A DNA stretch of 37,250 bases from an uncultured Georgenia sp. (lineage in GTDB: Bacteria; Actinomycetota; Actinomycetes; Actinomycetales; Actinomycetaceae): NCBI RefSeq assembly GCF_937958535.1, contig NZ_CALGNQ010000268.1, positions 1 to 37,250 of the forward strand, in the 5' to 3' direction. The position numbers were made by a program, and so were the translations under genes. The notes under the pieces are model-generated. The model did no database searches and had not been told where the DNA came from. It saw nothing but the letters and a program-made list of their open reading frames with translations. This document shows positions 1 to 8,078 of this stretch, in pieces. Numbering within the stretch: position 1 is the stretch's first letter; each line of letters starts with the position of its first letter.

Positions 1-1932
1 CTTGCCGTCGCCGTCCCAGTCACCGATGAGGACCTCGTCGGTGTGCCGACCGTACATGAAGTGGATGTCGGCGTCCCCGCCGGCCCAGTCGTTGGTGAGG
101 AAGAAGCCGTACCGCGGGGCGGGTGGCTCGGGCTCGTCGGTCTCGTAGCCGAGCCCGTGACCGATCTCGTACAGCACGCCATCGCCGTCGAGCTCGGGGA
201 CGTTGACCGGCAGCTTGCCGCTGGGCTCGACGTTGCCGAGCACGACGTCGGCGATGGCGCCGAGCACGGGCAGCTGGTAGCTGTACGTGGCGATCGCGGC
301 CGGGGCACCCCAGGCTACGTCGTAGGGGTTGCGGACGGCGACCTGGACGACCGGCGTGCCGGTGTCCAGGAGCGCCGCGAGGAGGTCCTGCTGCGCCTGG
401 GTCTGGGCGGCGTTCGCCGGGGTGTGGGTCATGAGGACGATGGCGTCGTGGCCCGCGGAGGCCTCGACGGCCTGGGCGATCTGCTCCGGTGTCGGGAAGT
501 TCGCGGTCCACAGCCCGGTGGCCGCGGCGCCGCGCTCCTCGAAGGCCGCGACGAGGTTCCCCACCCCGGTCTGGCCCCAGCCGGTGACGAACACGGACTG
601 GTCGGTGTCGAGCGGCAGCACGCCCTCGTTGCGGACCAGGGTGACCGAACGCTCGGCGATCTCCTGGGCGGTGGCCGCGTGCTCGGCGGTGCCGACGACG
701 TTCATCACCTCGTCGACGTCGACGTACGGGTCCTGCCAGACCCCGCGCTCGACCTTCCACTCCAGGATCCGGGTGACCGACTCCTCGAGGCGCTCGCGGG
801 TGATCTCACCGGCGTCGACGGCCTCGTTGATGGCCGCGAAGGTGGCGTCGACGTCCGGGGACATGAGGAGGATGTCCGAGCCCGCCTGGATCGCCAGCAC
901 GGCGATGTCGCCGTCGTCCAGCGGATTGTCCGGCAGCTCCTTGAGCGCCGCCATGTCCAGTGCGTCGGTCGTGACGAGGCCCTCGAAGCCCATCTCCTCA
1001 CGCAGCAGGCCGGTGAGGACGGCGGGGGAGAGGGTGCCCGGCATGTCGGGGTCGAGCTCCTCGACGATGACGTGCGCGGTCATGATCATGTCCACGCCGG
1101 CGTCGATGGCCTCCTGGAAGGGCAGGAGGTGGCGGTCGAGGGTCTCCCGGTCGTAGGTGACGATCGGCAGGCCGGTGTGGGAGTCGACGGCGGTGTCGCC
1201 GTGGCCGGGGAAGTGCTTGGCGGCCGCGGCGACGCCCTGGGACTGCATGCCCTCGAGCTGGGCGACGCCGAGGCGGGCGACGTTCTGGGGGTCCTCACCC
1301 ATCGAGCGCACACCGATGACCGGGTTGGCCGGGTTGGTGTTGACGTCGACCACCGGGGCGAAGTTCGCGTTGACGCCGACGGCGGCCAGCTCGGCGCCGA
1401 GGATCTCGCCCTGGGCGCGGGCGAGGTCGGTGTCCCAGGTGGCGCCGAGCGCCATGTTGCCCGGCAGCACGGTGGCGGGGGCGCCCATCCGGGCGACGAG
1501 GCCGCCTTCCTGGTCGATGGTCACGGCGAGCGGGATGCCCGAACCGCGTTCCTCGGAGACCTCCTGCAGCGCGTTGGACATCTCGGCGGTGCCCACCGGG
1601 TCGTCGACGACCACGGGGTTGGCCCAGGCGAAGTAGAGGACGCCGCCGAGGTCGTACTTCTCCACGACCTCCGCGGGGGTGTCGACGCCGTAGCGGTCCT
1701 GGTTCTGGGCGGCCATGGAGTCGTCGTCGGCGGAGTTGCCGTACACGAACGTCCACGTCATCTGGCCGATGAGCTCGTCGATCGTCATGTGCTGGACGAT
1801 GTGCTCGATCGGGTTGCGTGAGTCGGGGGCCGAGACCGGCCCCGCGCTCGCCGGGACGGTGGACGCCAGGAGCATCCCCGCCGCGAGGCTGGTGGCGACG
1901 CCCACTCTGGCGCCGACGGACTTCTTGGACAA
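1..1932 (-). CDS. Secreted GH3 beta-N-acetylglucosaminidase (NagZ type), 3' end cut by window edge
   Basis: Partial: 644 codons are visible and the C-terminus lies left of the window. I chose the TTG start at 1932-1930 because a GAGGAGGA ribosome site sits just upstream and a signal peptide follows directly (MSKKS, hydrophobic stretch, likely cleavage after ASA at residue 30). The GH3 domain has KHFPGHGDT at residues 239-247 followed by VDSH at 249-252, the Asp-His pair that marks NagZ-type N-acetylglucosaminidases among GH3 enzymes, and TTDALDM with likely nucleophile D323. A GH3 C-terminal domain follows. The last visible residues include FFLTNDW and IGDWDGDGK, typical of the FG-GAP-like surface repeats found on many actinobacterial secreted proteins. 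The expected role is removal of GlcNAc from muropeptides or chitooligosaccharides outside the cell. It is transcribed divergently from the regulator gene at 2107. Family is certain; substrate is inferred. Confidence 0.9.
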   Translation of the reverse strand, partial: MSKKSVGARVGVATSLAAGMLLASTVPASAGPVSAPDSRNPIEHIVQHMTIDELIGQMTWTFVYGNSADDDSMAAQNQDRYGVDTPAEVVEKYDLGGVLYFAWANPVVVDDPVGTAEMSNALQEVSEERGSGIPLAVTIDQEGGLVARMGAPATVLPGNMALGATWDTDLARAQGEILGAELAAVGVNANFAPVVDVNTNPANPVIGVRSMGEDPQNVARLGVAQLEGMQSQGVAAAAKHFPGHGDTAVDSHTGLPIVTYDRETLDRHLLPFQEAIDAGVDMIMTAHVIVEELDPDMPGTLSPAVLTGLLREEMGFEGLVTTDALDMAALKELPDNPLDDGDIAVLAIQAGSDILLMSPDVDATFAAINEAVDAGEITRERLEESVTRILEWKVERGVWQDPYVDVDEVMNVVGTAEHAATAQEIAERSVTLVRNEGVLPLDTDQSVFVTGWGQTGVGNLVAAFEERGAAATGLWTANFPTPEQIAQAVEASAGHDAIVLMTHTPANAAQTQAQQDLLAALLDTGTPVVQVAVRNPYDVAWGAPAAIATYSYQLPVLGAIADVVLGNVEPSGKLPVNVPELDGDGVLYEIGHGLGYETDEPEPPAPRYGFFLTNDWAGGDADIHFMYGRHTDEVLIGDWDGDGK

Positions 1933-1960
1933 CGTTCCTCCTCGGGTGAGTCGTCATCGG

Positions 1961-2048
1961 TGACGCGTCATCGTGCAGGGCAACAGTTTTCCCGCAATCG
2001 GGAGTGGAGGAAACTGCTGACCAGTGTCAGCGTACGACACCTTGTGTC
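1961..2048. promoter_or_regulatory. Candidate operator region with stacked inverted repeats
   Basis: This is the intergenic region between two divergent genes. The sequence shows TGACGCGTCA, a perfect palindrome (1961-1970); a nested dyad with CAGTTT (1984-1989) pairing AAACTG (2011-2016) around CCCG-CAAT-CGGG (1991-2002); and three 5-bp half-sites, GTGTC (2024-2028), GACAC (2036-2040) and GTGTC (2044-2048). The last three form GTGTC-N7-GACAC and GACAC-N3-GTGTC, which share the middle half-site. The most likely reader is the HTH regulator encoded at 2107, acting on its own operon, but that is inference. Confidence 0.5.
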
Positions 2049-2106
2049 GCCCGTCACGCCTTCTCGGGCGTTCCCCCGTGGACTGGGAAATAGTACGGTG
2101 GGTTCC

Positions 2107-3000
2107 GTGGAAAAGATTCTGGGACCGCTGCCGACGCGCGGCATCGCCCGTGAGGAGCTCTCACCGGCCCGCCGGGCGGTGCTCGACGCCCTCATCGACC
2201 TCGGCGGTCGCCGCACGGTGGCCGAGCTCGCGGGCGCACTGGGGCAGCACGTCAACACCGTCCGCGAGCACCTCGAGGCGCTCGCCGGCGCCGGGCTCGT
2301 CCAGCGTTCGCTGCGCCGCTCCACCGGCCGGGGGCGCCCGGCGTCGCTCTACCGCGCGACCCTCGCTGCCACGCCCGCCGGGCCGGAGTACGCCGTGCTG
2401 GCCGAGGTGCTCATCACCCACCTCGCCCGTGTGGTGCCCGACCCGCAGGAGCGGGTGGAGCACGCACTGTCCGCCGGCCGTGAGTGGGGCCGGGCCATCC
2501 GCGAGCGTCAGCTCGTCGACGCCCCGCGCCCCGTCCGGCTCGCCACCGCCGGCATCTCCCACGCCGCCCCCACCCCCCTCCCCACCGACAGCCCCCTCCC
2601 CACCGACAGCTCACTTCCCGCCGAGGGCTCACGTCCCGCCGAGGGCTCACGTCCCACCGAGGGCTCAGCTCCCGCCGGGCGCGCAGAGCCGCACGGTGCC
2701 GAGCGTCCGGAGGAGCTCGCGGACTCGGTGGCACGGCTCGGCGAGATGCTCGACCGGGCCGGCTTCGACTGCCACACCACCCGTGATCCGGACGGCGGGT
2801 ACACCCAGCGACTGCGACGCTGCCCGGTCCTCGCCCTGGCCCGGCAGCACCCGGAGGTCGTGTGCACCAGCCACCTCGGAATGGCCCAGGAGATCCTCGG
2901 CCACGAGGGCGTCGCCGCGGAACGGGTGAGCCTCGAGGCCTTCGCCGAGCCCGGCGCCTGCCTGCTGCGGATCGCCCCGCCGGCGGTCGGCGATGAGTGA
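2107..3000 (+). CDS. Winged-helix regulator with C-terminal cysteine set (SufR-like or MarR/ArsR-like)
   Basis: A protein of about 297 residues if started at GTG 2107. An in-frame GTG at 2098 is equally possible, and the frame stays open back to 1960. An AATAGT/TAGTAC -10-like element at 2089-2096 sits close to both GTGs, so the mRNA may be leaderless. The N-terminal winged helix includes GGRRTVAELAGALGQHVNTV followed by a wing with arginines. A proline/serine linker (DNA 2575-2682) carries tandem repeats. The C-terminal domain has cysteines spaced C-x16-C-x13-C-x31-C (FDCHTT, RRCPVL, VVCTSH, GACLL). SufR-type regulators use a similar cysteine pattern to bind an Fe-S cluster, so Fe-S or NO sensing is plausible but unproven. 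Its end overlaps the next gene by 8 bases, so it probably controls the NnrS/NirK operon. Confidence 0.8.
   Translation: MEKILGPLPTRGIAREELSPARRAVLDALIDLGGRRTVAELAGALGQHVNTVREHLEALAGAGLVQRSLRRSTGRGRPASLYRATLAATPAGPEYAVLAEVLITHLARVVPDPQERVEHALSAGREWGRAIRERQLVDAPRPVRLATAGISHAAPTPLPTDSPLPTDSSLPAEGSRPAEGSRPTEGSAPAGRAEPHGAERPEELADSVARLGEMLDRAGFDCHTTRDPDGGYTQRLRRCPVLALARQHPEVVCTSHLGMAQEILGHEGVAAERVSLEAFAEPGACLLRIAPPAVGDE
2575..2682 (+). repeat. Six 18-bp tandem units inside the regulator gene
   Basis: Units begin at 2575, 2593, 2611, 2629, 2647 and 2665. The first two are identical (CCCCTCCCCACCGACAGC). Units 3-5 differ from one another at one to three bases, and unit 6 is decayed. They encode six-residue repeats of the type PLPTDS, SLPAEG, SRPAEG and SRPTEG, forming a flexible linker between the DNA-binding and cysteine domains. 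The length is a multiple of three, so changes in copy number would keep the frame. Confidence 0.85.
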
Positions 3001-4228
3001 GGCGTCCCTCGCCGCGCCCGGGCGCGGACCGCTGACCCGCACCTCCTTCCGGCTGCCCTTCCTGCTCATCGGCGGGCTCGGGATGCTTGCCGGCCTGGAC
3101 GCCGCGCTCGCGCTCCTCGGCCTGCCGCACGTCCTCGTCGGAGCCCACCTCGCCGACGTGCACGGCCCGCTCATGGTGCTCGGCTTCGTCGGCACCGTCA
3201 TCACGCTGGAGCGGTCGGTCGCCCTCGGACGCGGCTGGGGCTACCTCGCCCCGGCACTCGTCGGACTCGGCGTGCTCGCCACCGTCTCCGTGCTGCCCTT
3301 CGCCGCCGGCGCCGGACTGATCCTCGCCGGTCACGTCGCCGGGCTGCTCGTCTACCGCTCGCTCCACGCCCGCCAGCCCAGCGCCGCCGTCGCCGTCCAG
3401 GTGCTCGGCTCCCTCATGGCCGTGGCGGCGGCGACCCTGTGGCTCGCCGGGGTGGCCGTGCCGGCGCTCATCGCGTGGCTCGTCGGCTACCTCGTCCTGA
3501 CCATCCTCGGGGAGCGTCTCGAGCTCGCCCGGATCGGGATGCTCCGTCCGCGTGACGGACACGCGGCCCAGGCGGTCGCCGCCCTCGTCGTCGCGGGCGC
3601 GGTCACCTCCCTGCTCGCTCCGGACGCCGGGTTCGCGCTGCTGGGCCTCGCCCTGGTCGCCGCCGCCGGGTGGCTCGGCGTCAAGGACGTCGCCCGGCGG
3701 ACCATCCGCGCCACCGGGCTCCCCCGCTTCATCGCGGGCTGCCTGCTCGCCGGCTACCTCTGGCTCGGGGTCGCCGGTGCGACCTGGCTCGTCGGGGGAC
3801 AGGTCGAAGGGCGGGCCTACGACGCCGCCGCGCACGCCGTGTTCCTCGGCTTCGTCATCTCGATGGTCATGGCCCACGCGCCGGTCGTCATGCCGGCCGT
3901 GCTCCGGAGGCCGCTGCCCTACCACCCCGCCCTCGTCGTCCCGGCCGTGCTCCTGCACGTCACCCTCGCGTTCCGGCTCGCCGTGGGGGACGCGCATGAC
4001 CTGGAGTGGGCGGTGCAGGCCGGTGGCGTGGGGAACATCGTCGCCCTCCTCCTCTTCGTCGCCACCGCCGTCTGGTCCGCGCTCGGCGCGCCGGCACCGC
4101 AGCGGCCGGAGCCCAGCGGTGGGTCGCCGCCCGGAGACGTGGGACGCGACGTGGACAGGCAGCAGGGAAGGACGGAGCACGTGGGACAGCAGCACAGCGC
4201 ACGACAGGCGCAGGAGGTGGCCCGATGA
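2993..4228 (+). CDS. NnrS-like multi-pass membrane protein
   Basis: 411 residues, almost all hydrophobic, about 11-12 predicted membrane spans, with a short polar tail. The start ATG at 2993 overlaps the regulator's stop. Conserved-looking features are HGPLMVLGFVGTVITLER near residue 55 and HAVFLGFVISMVMAHAP near residue 280, histidines in or beside membrane spans that recall the NnrS family of haem/copper membrane proteins linked to nitric oxide stress. ATGA overlap with the next gene indicates translational coupling. From the neighbours I infer a role in NO tolerance or in copper/haem handling for the reductase. The NnrS assignment rests on pattern and context, and a generic conserved membrane protein remains possible. 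Confidence 0.7.
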   Translation: MSEASLAAPGRGPLTRTSFRLPFLLIGGLGMLAGLDAALALLGLPHVLVGAHLADVHGPLMVLGFVGTVITLERSVALGRGWGYLAPALVGLGVLATVSVLPFAAGAGLILAGHVAGLLVYRSLHARQPSAAVAVQVLGSLMAVAAATLWLAGVAVPALIAWLVGYLVLTILGERLELARIGMLRPRDGHAAQAVAALVVAGAVTSLLAPDAGFALLGLALVAAAGWLGVKDVARRTIRATGLPRFIAGCLLAGYLWLGVAGATWLVGGQVEGRAYDAAAHAVFLGFVISMVMAHAPVVMPAVLRRPLPYHPALVVPAVLLHVTLAFRLAVGDAHDLEWAVQAGGVGNIVALLLFVATAVWSALGAPAPQRPEPSGGSPPGDVGRDVDRQQGRTEHVGQQHSARQAQEVAR

Positions 4229-6888
4229 GCCGTCTCGCCCATCCCTCCACCCGACCGCCGATGGCGCGGCGGCCGTGGCACGTGCGCGTCAACGCACTCG
4301 TCGTCGCCTGGTTCCTCGCGGCCTTCGTCGTCGCGGTCGCGCACCGGTGGGTGCCCGAGGCCGGCTACCTCCTGGTCCACCTCATGCTGCTCGGGGCGGT
4401 GACGACGGCGATCCTCATCTGGTCCGCCCACTTCGCCGACACGCTGCTCGGTCGTCCCGCCCCCGGCGGGCAGGGCCTCATGCTCCTGCGGCTCGCGGTG
4501 CACACCGTCTCCGCCGTCCTCGTCATCGTCGGGGTGGTCACCGGCCGCTGGCCGCTCGTCGTCGCCGGCGGGATCGGCGTCACGCTGGTCGCGGTGACCC
4601 ACGTCGTCGTCATCCTGCTCCAGCGGCGCGGCGCGCTCATGGCGCGCTTCGGGGCGCTGTCCCTCTTCTACGTGTGCGCGGGGCTGTGCCTGGCGGTCGG
4701 TGTGTGGTTCGGCGTCCTGCTCGCCCGCACCACACCGTCCGCACAGCTGGAGGGACGCCTCTACACCGCGCACACGACGACGATGCTCCTCGGCTGGGTG
4801 GGCCTCACCGTGCTCGGCACCCTCGTCGTCCTGTGGCCGACGATGCTGCGCACGAAGATGGCGCCCGGCGCGCCGCTCGCCGCCCGCCGCGCGATGCTCG
4901 TCCTGCTCGGCGGTGTCGCCGCGGTGTGGGTCGCCGTCGCACTCGACCAGCCGCGGCTGGTGGTGCTCGCCGTCGCCGGCTACCTCACCGGCGTGGTGCT
5001 CGTCGTGCGGCCGATGGTCACGGTTGCGCGGACCAGGCCGCCGCGCAGCTACGGCACGTTCAGCGCCGTCGCCGCCGTGGCCTGGCTGGTCCTCAGCCTC
5101 GTGGTCCTCGCGGTGCTCACGGCCACGGCGTCGGACTGGGCGGGGTTGCGTGACTCGCTCGGCGTCCTCGCCGCGCCGTACGCCGCCGGGTTCGCCGGCC
5201 AGGTGCTCCTCGGAGCGCTGAGCTACCTCGCCCCGGTCATGCTCGGCGGCGGCCCCCGGGTGGTGCGCCGGGTGGACGAGGAGATGAACCGCGCGGCGGG
5301 AGCGCGCGTCGTCATCGTCAACCTCTGCCTCGCCCTCTTCCTGCTCCCGCTGCCCAGCCTCGTGCGGGTGACGACCTCGCTCCTGGGCCTGGCCGGGCTG
5401 TCGGCCTTCCTCGTCCTCCTCGGGCGGGCGCTGTGGGTGCGCCGCCGGCTCGAGCGGGAGGGCTCGGGCGAGGTCATCGCCGCCACGCTCCGCACCGGTC
5501 CGCCGCCCGTGCCGCGCCGTCTCGGCGTGCTCCACGGGGTGGGCGCGGTGGCGCTCGCCGTCGTCCTCGGCGTCGCGGGCGACCCGGCGGCCGCCGGGCT
5601 GGCCGGCGCGGACGCCGACGACGGCGTCGCCGCCACCGGACGGACCACGACCGTGCGGGTCGAGGCGCGGGACATGCGCTTCGTGCCCGACGTGATCGAG
5701 GTGCCGGTGGGGGACCGGCTCGTCGTCGAGCTGGTCAACACCGACGACGACGTCCACGACCTCGTCCTCGACAACGGCGCCCGCTCCGGTCGGCTCTCCG
5801 CCGGCGAGAGCGCCGAGATCGACCTCGGGGTCGTCGGCCGCGACGTCGAGGGGTGGTGCTCGGTGGCCGGGCACCGACAGATGGGGATGACGCTCGACGT
5901 CGTGGCCGTGGGAGCGGTCGGCGCCGGCGACGTGACGGCCGACGACGAGGCGGCCTCCTCGGGGCTGAGCCACCACCACGGCACCGACCGCCCGGCGCGC
6001 GCCGGGCTGGACCTCCTGGCCGAGCCCGGCCCCGGTTTCGCCGCCCACCCGGCCGAGCTGCCGCCCGCCCCCGAGGCCGACGTGCACGAGCTCACGCTCA
6101 CCGTCACCGAGGTCACCGCCGAGGTGGCTCCCGGCGTGGAGCAGGAGCGCTGGACGTTCAACGGCACCGTCCCGGGGCCGACCCTGCGCGGCAAGGTCGG
6201 CGACGTCTTCGAGATCACGCTCGTCAACGACGGCACCATCGGCCACTCCGTCGACTTCCACGCCGGCGCGCTCGCCCCGGACGAGCCGATGCGCACCATC
6301 GCCCCCGGGGAGTCGCTCGTGTACCGCTTCACCGCCGAGCGCGCCGGCATCTGGATGTACCACTGCTCGACGATGCCGATGTCGATGCACATCGCCCAGG
6401 GCATGTTCGGTGCCGTGGTCATCGACCCGCCGGGCCTCGAGCCGGTGGACCGGGAGTACGTCCTCGTCCAGTCCGAGGTCTACCTCGGCGAGCCGGGCGG
6501 GACCGCCGACGCCGCGGCCATCGCCGCCGAGCGGCCCGACCTCGTCGTCTTCAACGGCTACCCCAACCAGTACGACCACGAGCCGCTGACCGCCCGTGTC
6601 GGCGAGCGGGTCCGGGTGTGGGTGCTGGCGGCCGGACCGAACCGCGGGTCGGCGTTCCACGTCGTCGGCGGGCAGTTCGACACCGTGTACGACGAGGGCG
6701 CCTACCGTCTCGGCGGGCCTGAGGAGATCGGTGACGGGACCGGCGGCAGCCAGGTGCTGCCGCTCGTCGCGGCGCAGGGCGGCTTCGTCGAGCTCGAGTT
6801 CCCCGAGGCGGGCACCTACCCGTTCGTCTCCCACGCGATGGTCGACGCCGAGCGCGGGGCGCACGGGGTGTTCGCGGTGACGGAGTAG
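4225..6888 (+). CDS. nirK: Membrane domain-cupredoxin-nitrite reductase fusion (AniA-type NirK)
   Basis: 887 residues; ATG at 4225 with AGGAGG upstream, overlapping the previous stop. Residues 1 to about 450 form a polytopic membrane domain (HLMLLGAVTTAILIWSAHF, LLGWVGLTVLGTLVVLWP, LLGALSYLAPVMLGGG). Residues 473-560 form a cupredoxin with a complete type-1 copper set: H511, C545, H550, M555. Residues 620-887 form a two-domain copper nitrite reductase. By alignment with AniA/NirK, type-1 ligands are H674, C714, H722 and M727, type-2 ligands are H679, H713 and H870, and catalytic residues are D677 and H812. The C714-x7-H722 spacing matches AniA (class II). Expected reaction is nitrite to NO outside the membrane, with the extra cupredoxin as a built-in electron relay. 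Trimer formation and electron donor are inferred. Databases often call such proteins simply multicopper oxidases. Confidence 0.88.
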   Translation: MSRLAHPSTRPPMARRPWHVRVNALVVAWFLAAFVVAVAHRWVPEAGYLLVHLMLLGAVTTAILIWSAHFADTLLGRPAPGGQGLMLLRLAVHTVSAVLVIVGVVTGRWPLVVAGGIGVTLVAVTHVVVILLQRRGALMARFGALSLFYVCAGLCLAVGVWFGVLLARTTPSAQLEGRLYTAHTTTMLLGWVGLTVLGTLVVLWPTMLRTKMAPGAPLAARRAMLVLLGGVAAVWVAVALDQPRLVVLAVAGYLTGVVLVVRPMVTVARTRPPRSYGTFSAVAAVAWLVLSLVVLAVLTATASDWAGLRDSLGVLAAPYAAGFAGQVLLGALSYLAPVMLGGGPRVVRRVDEEMNRAAGARVVIVNLCLALFLLPLPSLVRVTTSLLGLAGLSAFLVLLGRALWVRRRLEREGSGEVIAATLRTGPPPVPRRLGVLHGVGAVALAVVLGVAGDPAAAGLAGADADDGVAATGRTTTVRVEARDMRFVPDVIEVPVGDRLVVELVNTDDDVHDLVLDNGARSGRLSAGESAEIDLGVVGRDVEGWCSVAGHRQMGMTLDVVAVGAVGAGDVTADDEAASSGLSHHHGTDRPARAGLDLLAEPGPGFAAHPAELPPAPEADVHELTLTVTEVTAEVAPGVEQERWTFNGTVPGPTLRGKVGDVFEITLVNDGTIGHSVDFHAGALAPDEPMRTIAPGESLVYRFTAERAGIWMYHCSTMPMSMHIAQGMFGAVVIDPPGLEPVDREYVLVQSEVYLGEPGGTADAAAIAAERPDLVVFNGYPNQYDHEPLTARVGERVRVWVLAAGPNRGSAFHVVGGQFDTVYDEGAYRLGGPEEIGDGTGGSQVLPLVAAQGGFVELEFPEAGTYPFVSHAMVDAERGAHGVFAVTE

Positions 6889-6959
6889 GGCGCCGTCGCC
6901 GTCGTCCGCCGCGTGCGCGGTCCAGCCGGTCGGAGGAATCTGCGTGTGGTCGTCGGCAC

Positions 6960-8012
6960 CTACAGCAGCGCGAAGAGGGCGCGCATGGACCGCACCCGCT
7001 TGTGGGTCTGCTGACGCAGCGGCTCCAGCCGCTGAGCCGCGCGGGCGCGCTCCATCCGGGCCTCCAGCCGTGAGAGGACGACGACGTGCGCGAGCAGCAG
7101 CTGCTCCACCAGCGAGTAGTGACCCTCGCCCCTACCGACGAGCCCGTCGAGCGCGTCCTCGAGCACCGCCACGGCAGGCCCGGCCGGGCCTGCGTTGACG
7201 TGGATCTTGGCCAGGTCGAAGGCGATGGGGCGGACGTCCGCGTACTCCCAGTCGATGAGGACGACGCGGTCCTCCACCCACAGCACGTTGGAGGAGACGA
7301 GGTCGCCGTGCGTGAAGCTCACCTCGAGCAGCTCGTCCCGGTCGATGATGCGGTCCACCCGGGCCGCCATCTTCGGGGGCACGTGGCCGTCGGCGACGGC
7401 CTGGCGCCAGCGCTCGCGGAACGCTTCGGGCACCACCTCGGAGAGCCGACGGGGCGAGACGCCCACCGCCCGCTGCACCGCGGCGAGCTCCCGCGCGACG
7501 ACCGCCATCGCCCGAAAGACCTCCTCGGGGCTGCGCGGTGACCGGCCGTGGACGGTCTCCTCCACGAGGTAGGCGGTGCGCCCGCGGAAGAGCGTGCCGT
7601 GGTCGACCATCGTCGGCATCAGCTCCGGTCGGTGCTCACCGACCACCTGCGCCGCCCGGACGCTGCGGCTCACCCCGTGCGGGCGGCCGGGGTGCCGGGA
7701 GCCGGCCTGCAGCCGCAGGCTCAGCCCCGGCTCCGCGTAGAACGCCCGCAGCCGGACCTGCCGGCCGCGGTCGAACTTGCCGAGGAGGACGGCGTCGGCG
7801 CTCACCGGCGCGGTGACCGTCACCGGGTCCTCGACGTCCGCGGGGAGGACGCCGCGCGGCAGGAGCGGGTGGGGCGGCTCGCCCCAGGCGGCCGCGTCGG
7901 TGGCGGTGAACCGGCGCCACTGCAGGGAGGCGGGCAGCGCGGGGCTCCGCCCCTCGACGAGGGCGAGCGCGGACATGGCCCGCCGCCACCGCCCCGTCGT
8001 CCTGCGCCACAT
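6960..8012 (-). CDS. Aminoglycoside phosphotransferase/choline kinase-fold protein
   Basis: 350 residues from the ATG at 8012, chosen because GGGAGGA lies five bases upstream. The frame stays open to 8066, and a shorter start near 7979 is possible. The catalytic loop reads FTHGDLVSSNVLW (HGD...N), followed by VVLIDWEYADVRP, the DFG-equivalent of phosphotransferase-family kinases acting on small molecules. The N-terminal half contains a plausible nucleotide-binding sheet (AVLLGKFDRGRQVRLRAFY) and an EE motif in YLVEETVHG. The true substrate cannot be read from sequence, and nothing nearby suggests drug resistance. It is convergent with the nitrite reductase gene, with 71 bases between them. 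Confidence 0.8.
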   Translation of the reverse strand: MWRRTTGRWRRAMSALALVEGRSPALPASLQWRRFTATDAAAWGEPPHPLLPRGVLPADVEDPVTVTAPVSADAVLLGKFDRGRQVRLRAFYAEPGLSLRLQAGSRHPGRPHGVSRSVRAAQVVGEHRPELMPTMVDHGTLFRGRTAYLVEETVHGRSPRSPEEVFRAMAVVARELAAVQRAVGVSPRRLSEVVPEAFRERWRQAVADGHVPPKMAARVDRIIDRDELLEVSFTHGDLVSSNVLWVEDRVVLIDWEYADVRPIAFDLAKIHVNAGPAGPAVAVLEDALDGLVGRGEGHYSLVEQLLLAHVVVLSRLEARMERARAAQRLEPLRQQTHKRVRSMRALFALL

Positions 8013-8078
8013 GCCTGTCCTCCCGGTCCGACGACGGTCTGCGGCCCGGGTGAGGCCGCGCCGCACCAGGCCGCGAAC

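Noticed and set aside
3919..6864. Long His/Asp/Glu-rich open frame antisense to the nitrite reductase gene
   Set aside because: Mirror of the NirK fusion, whose copper motifs fix the coding strand.
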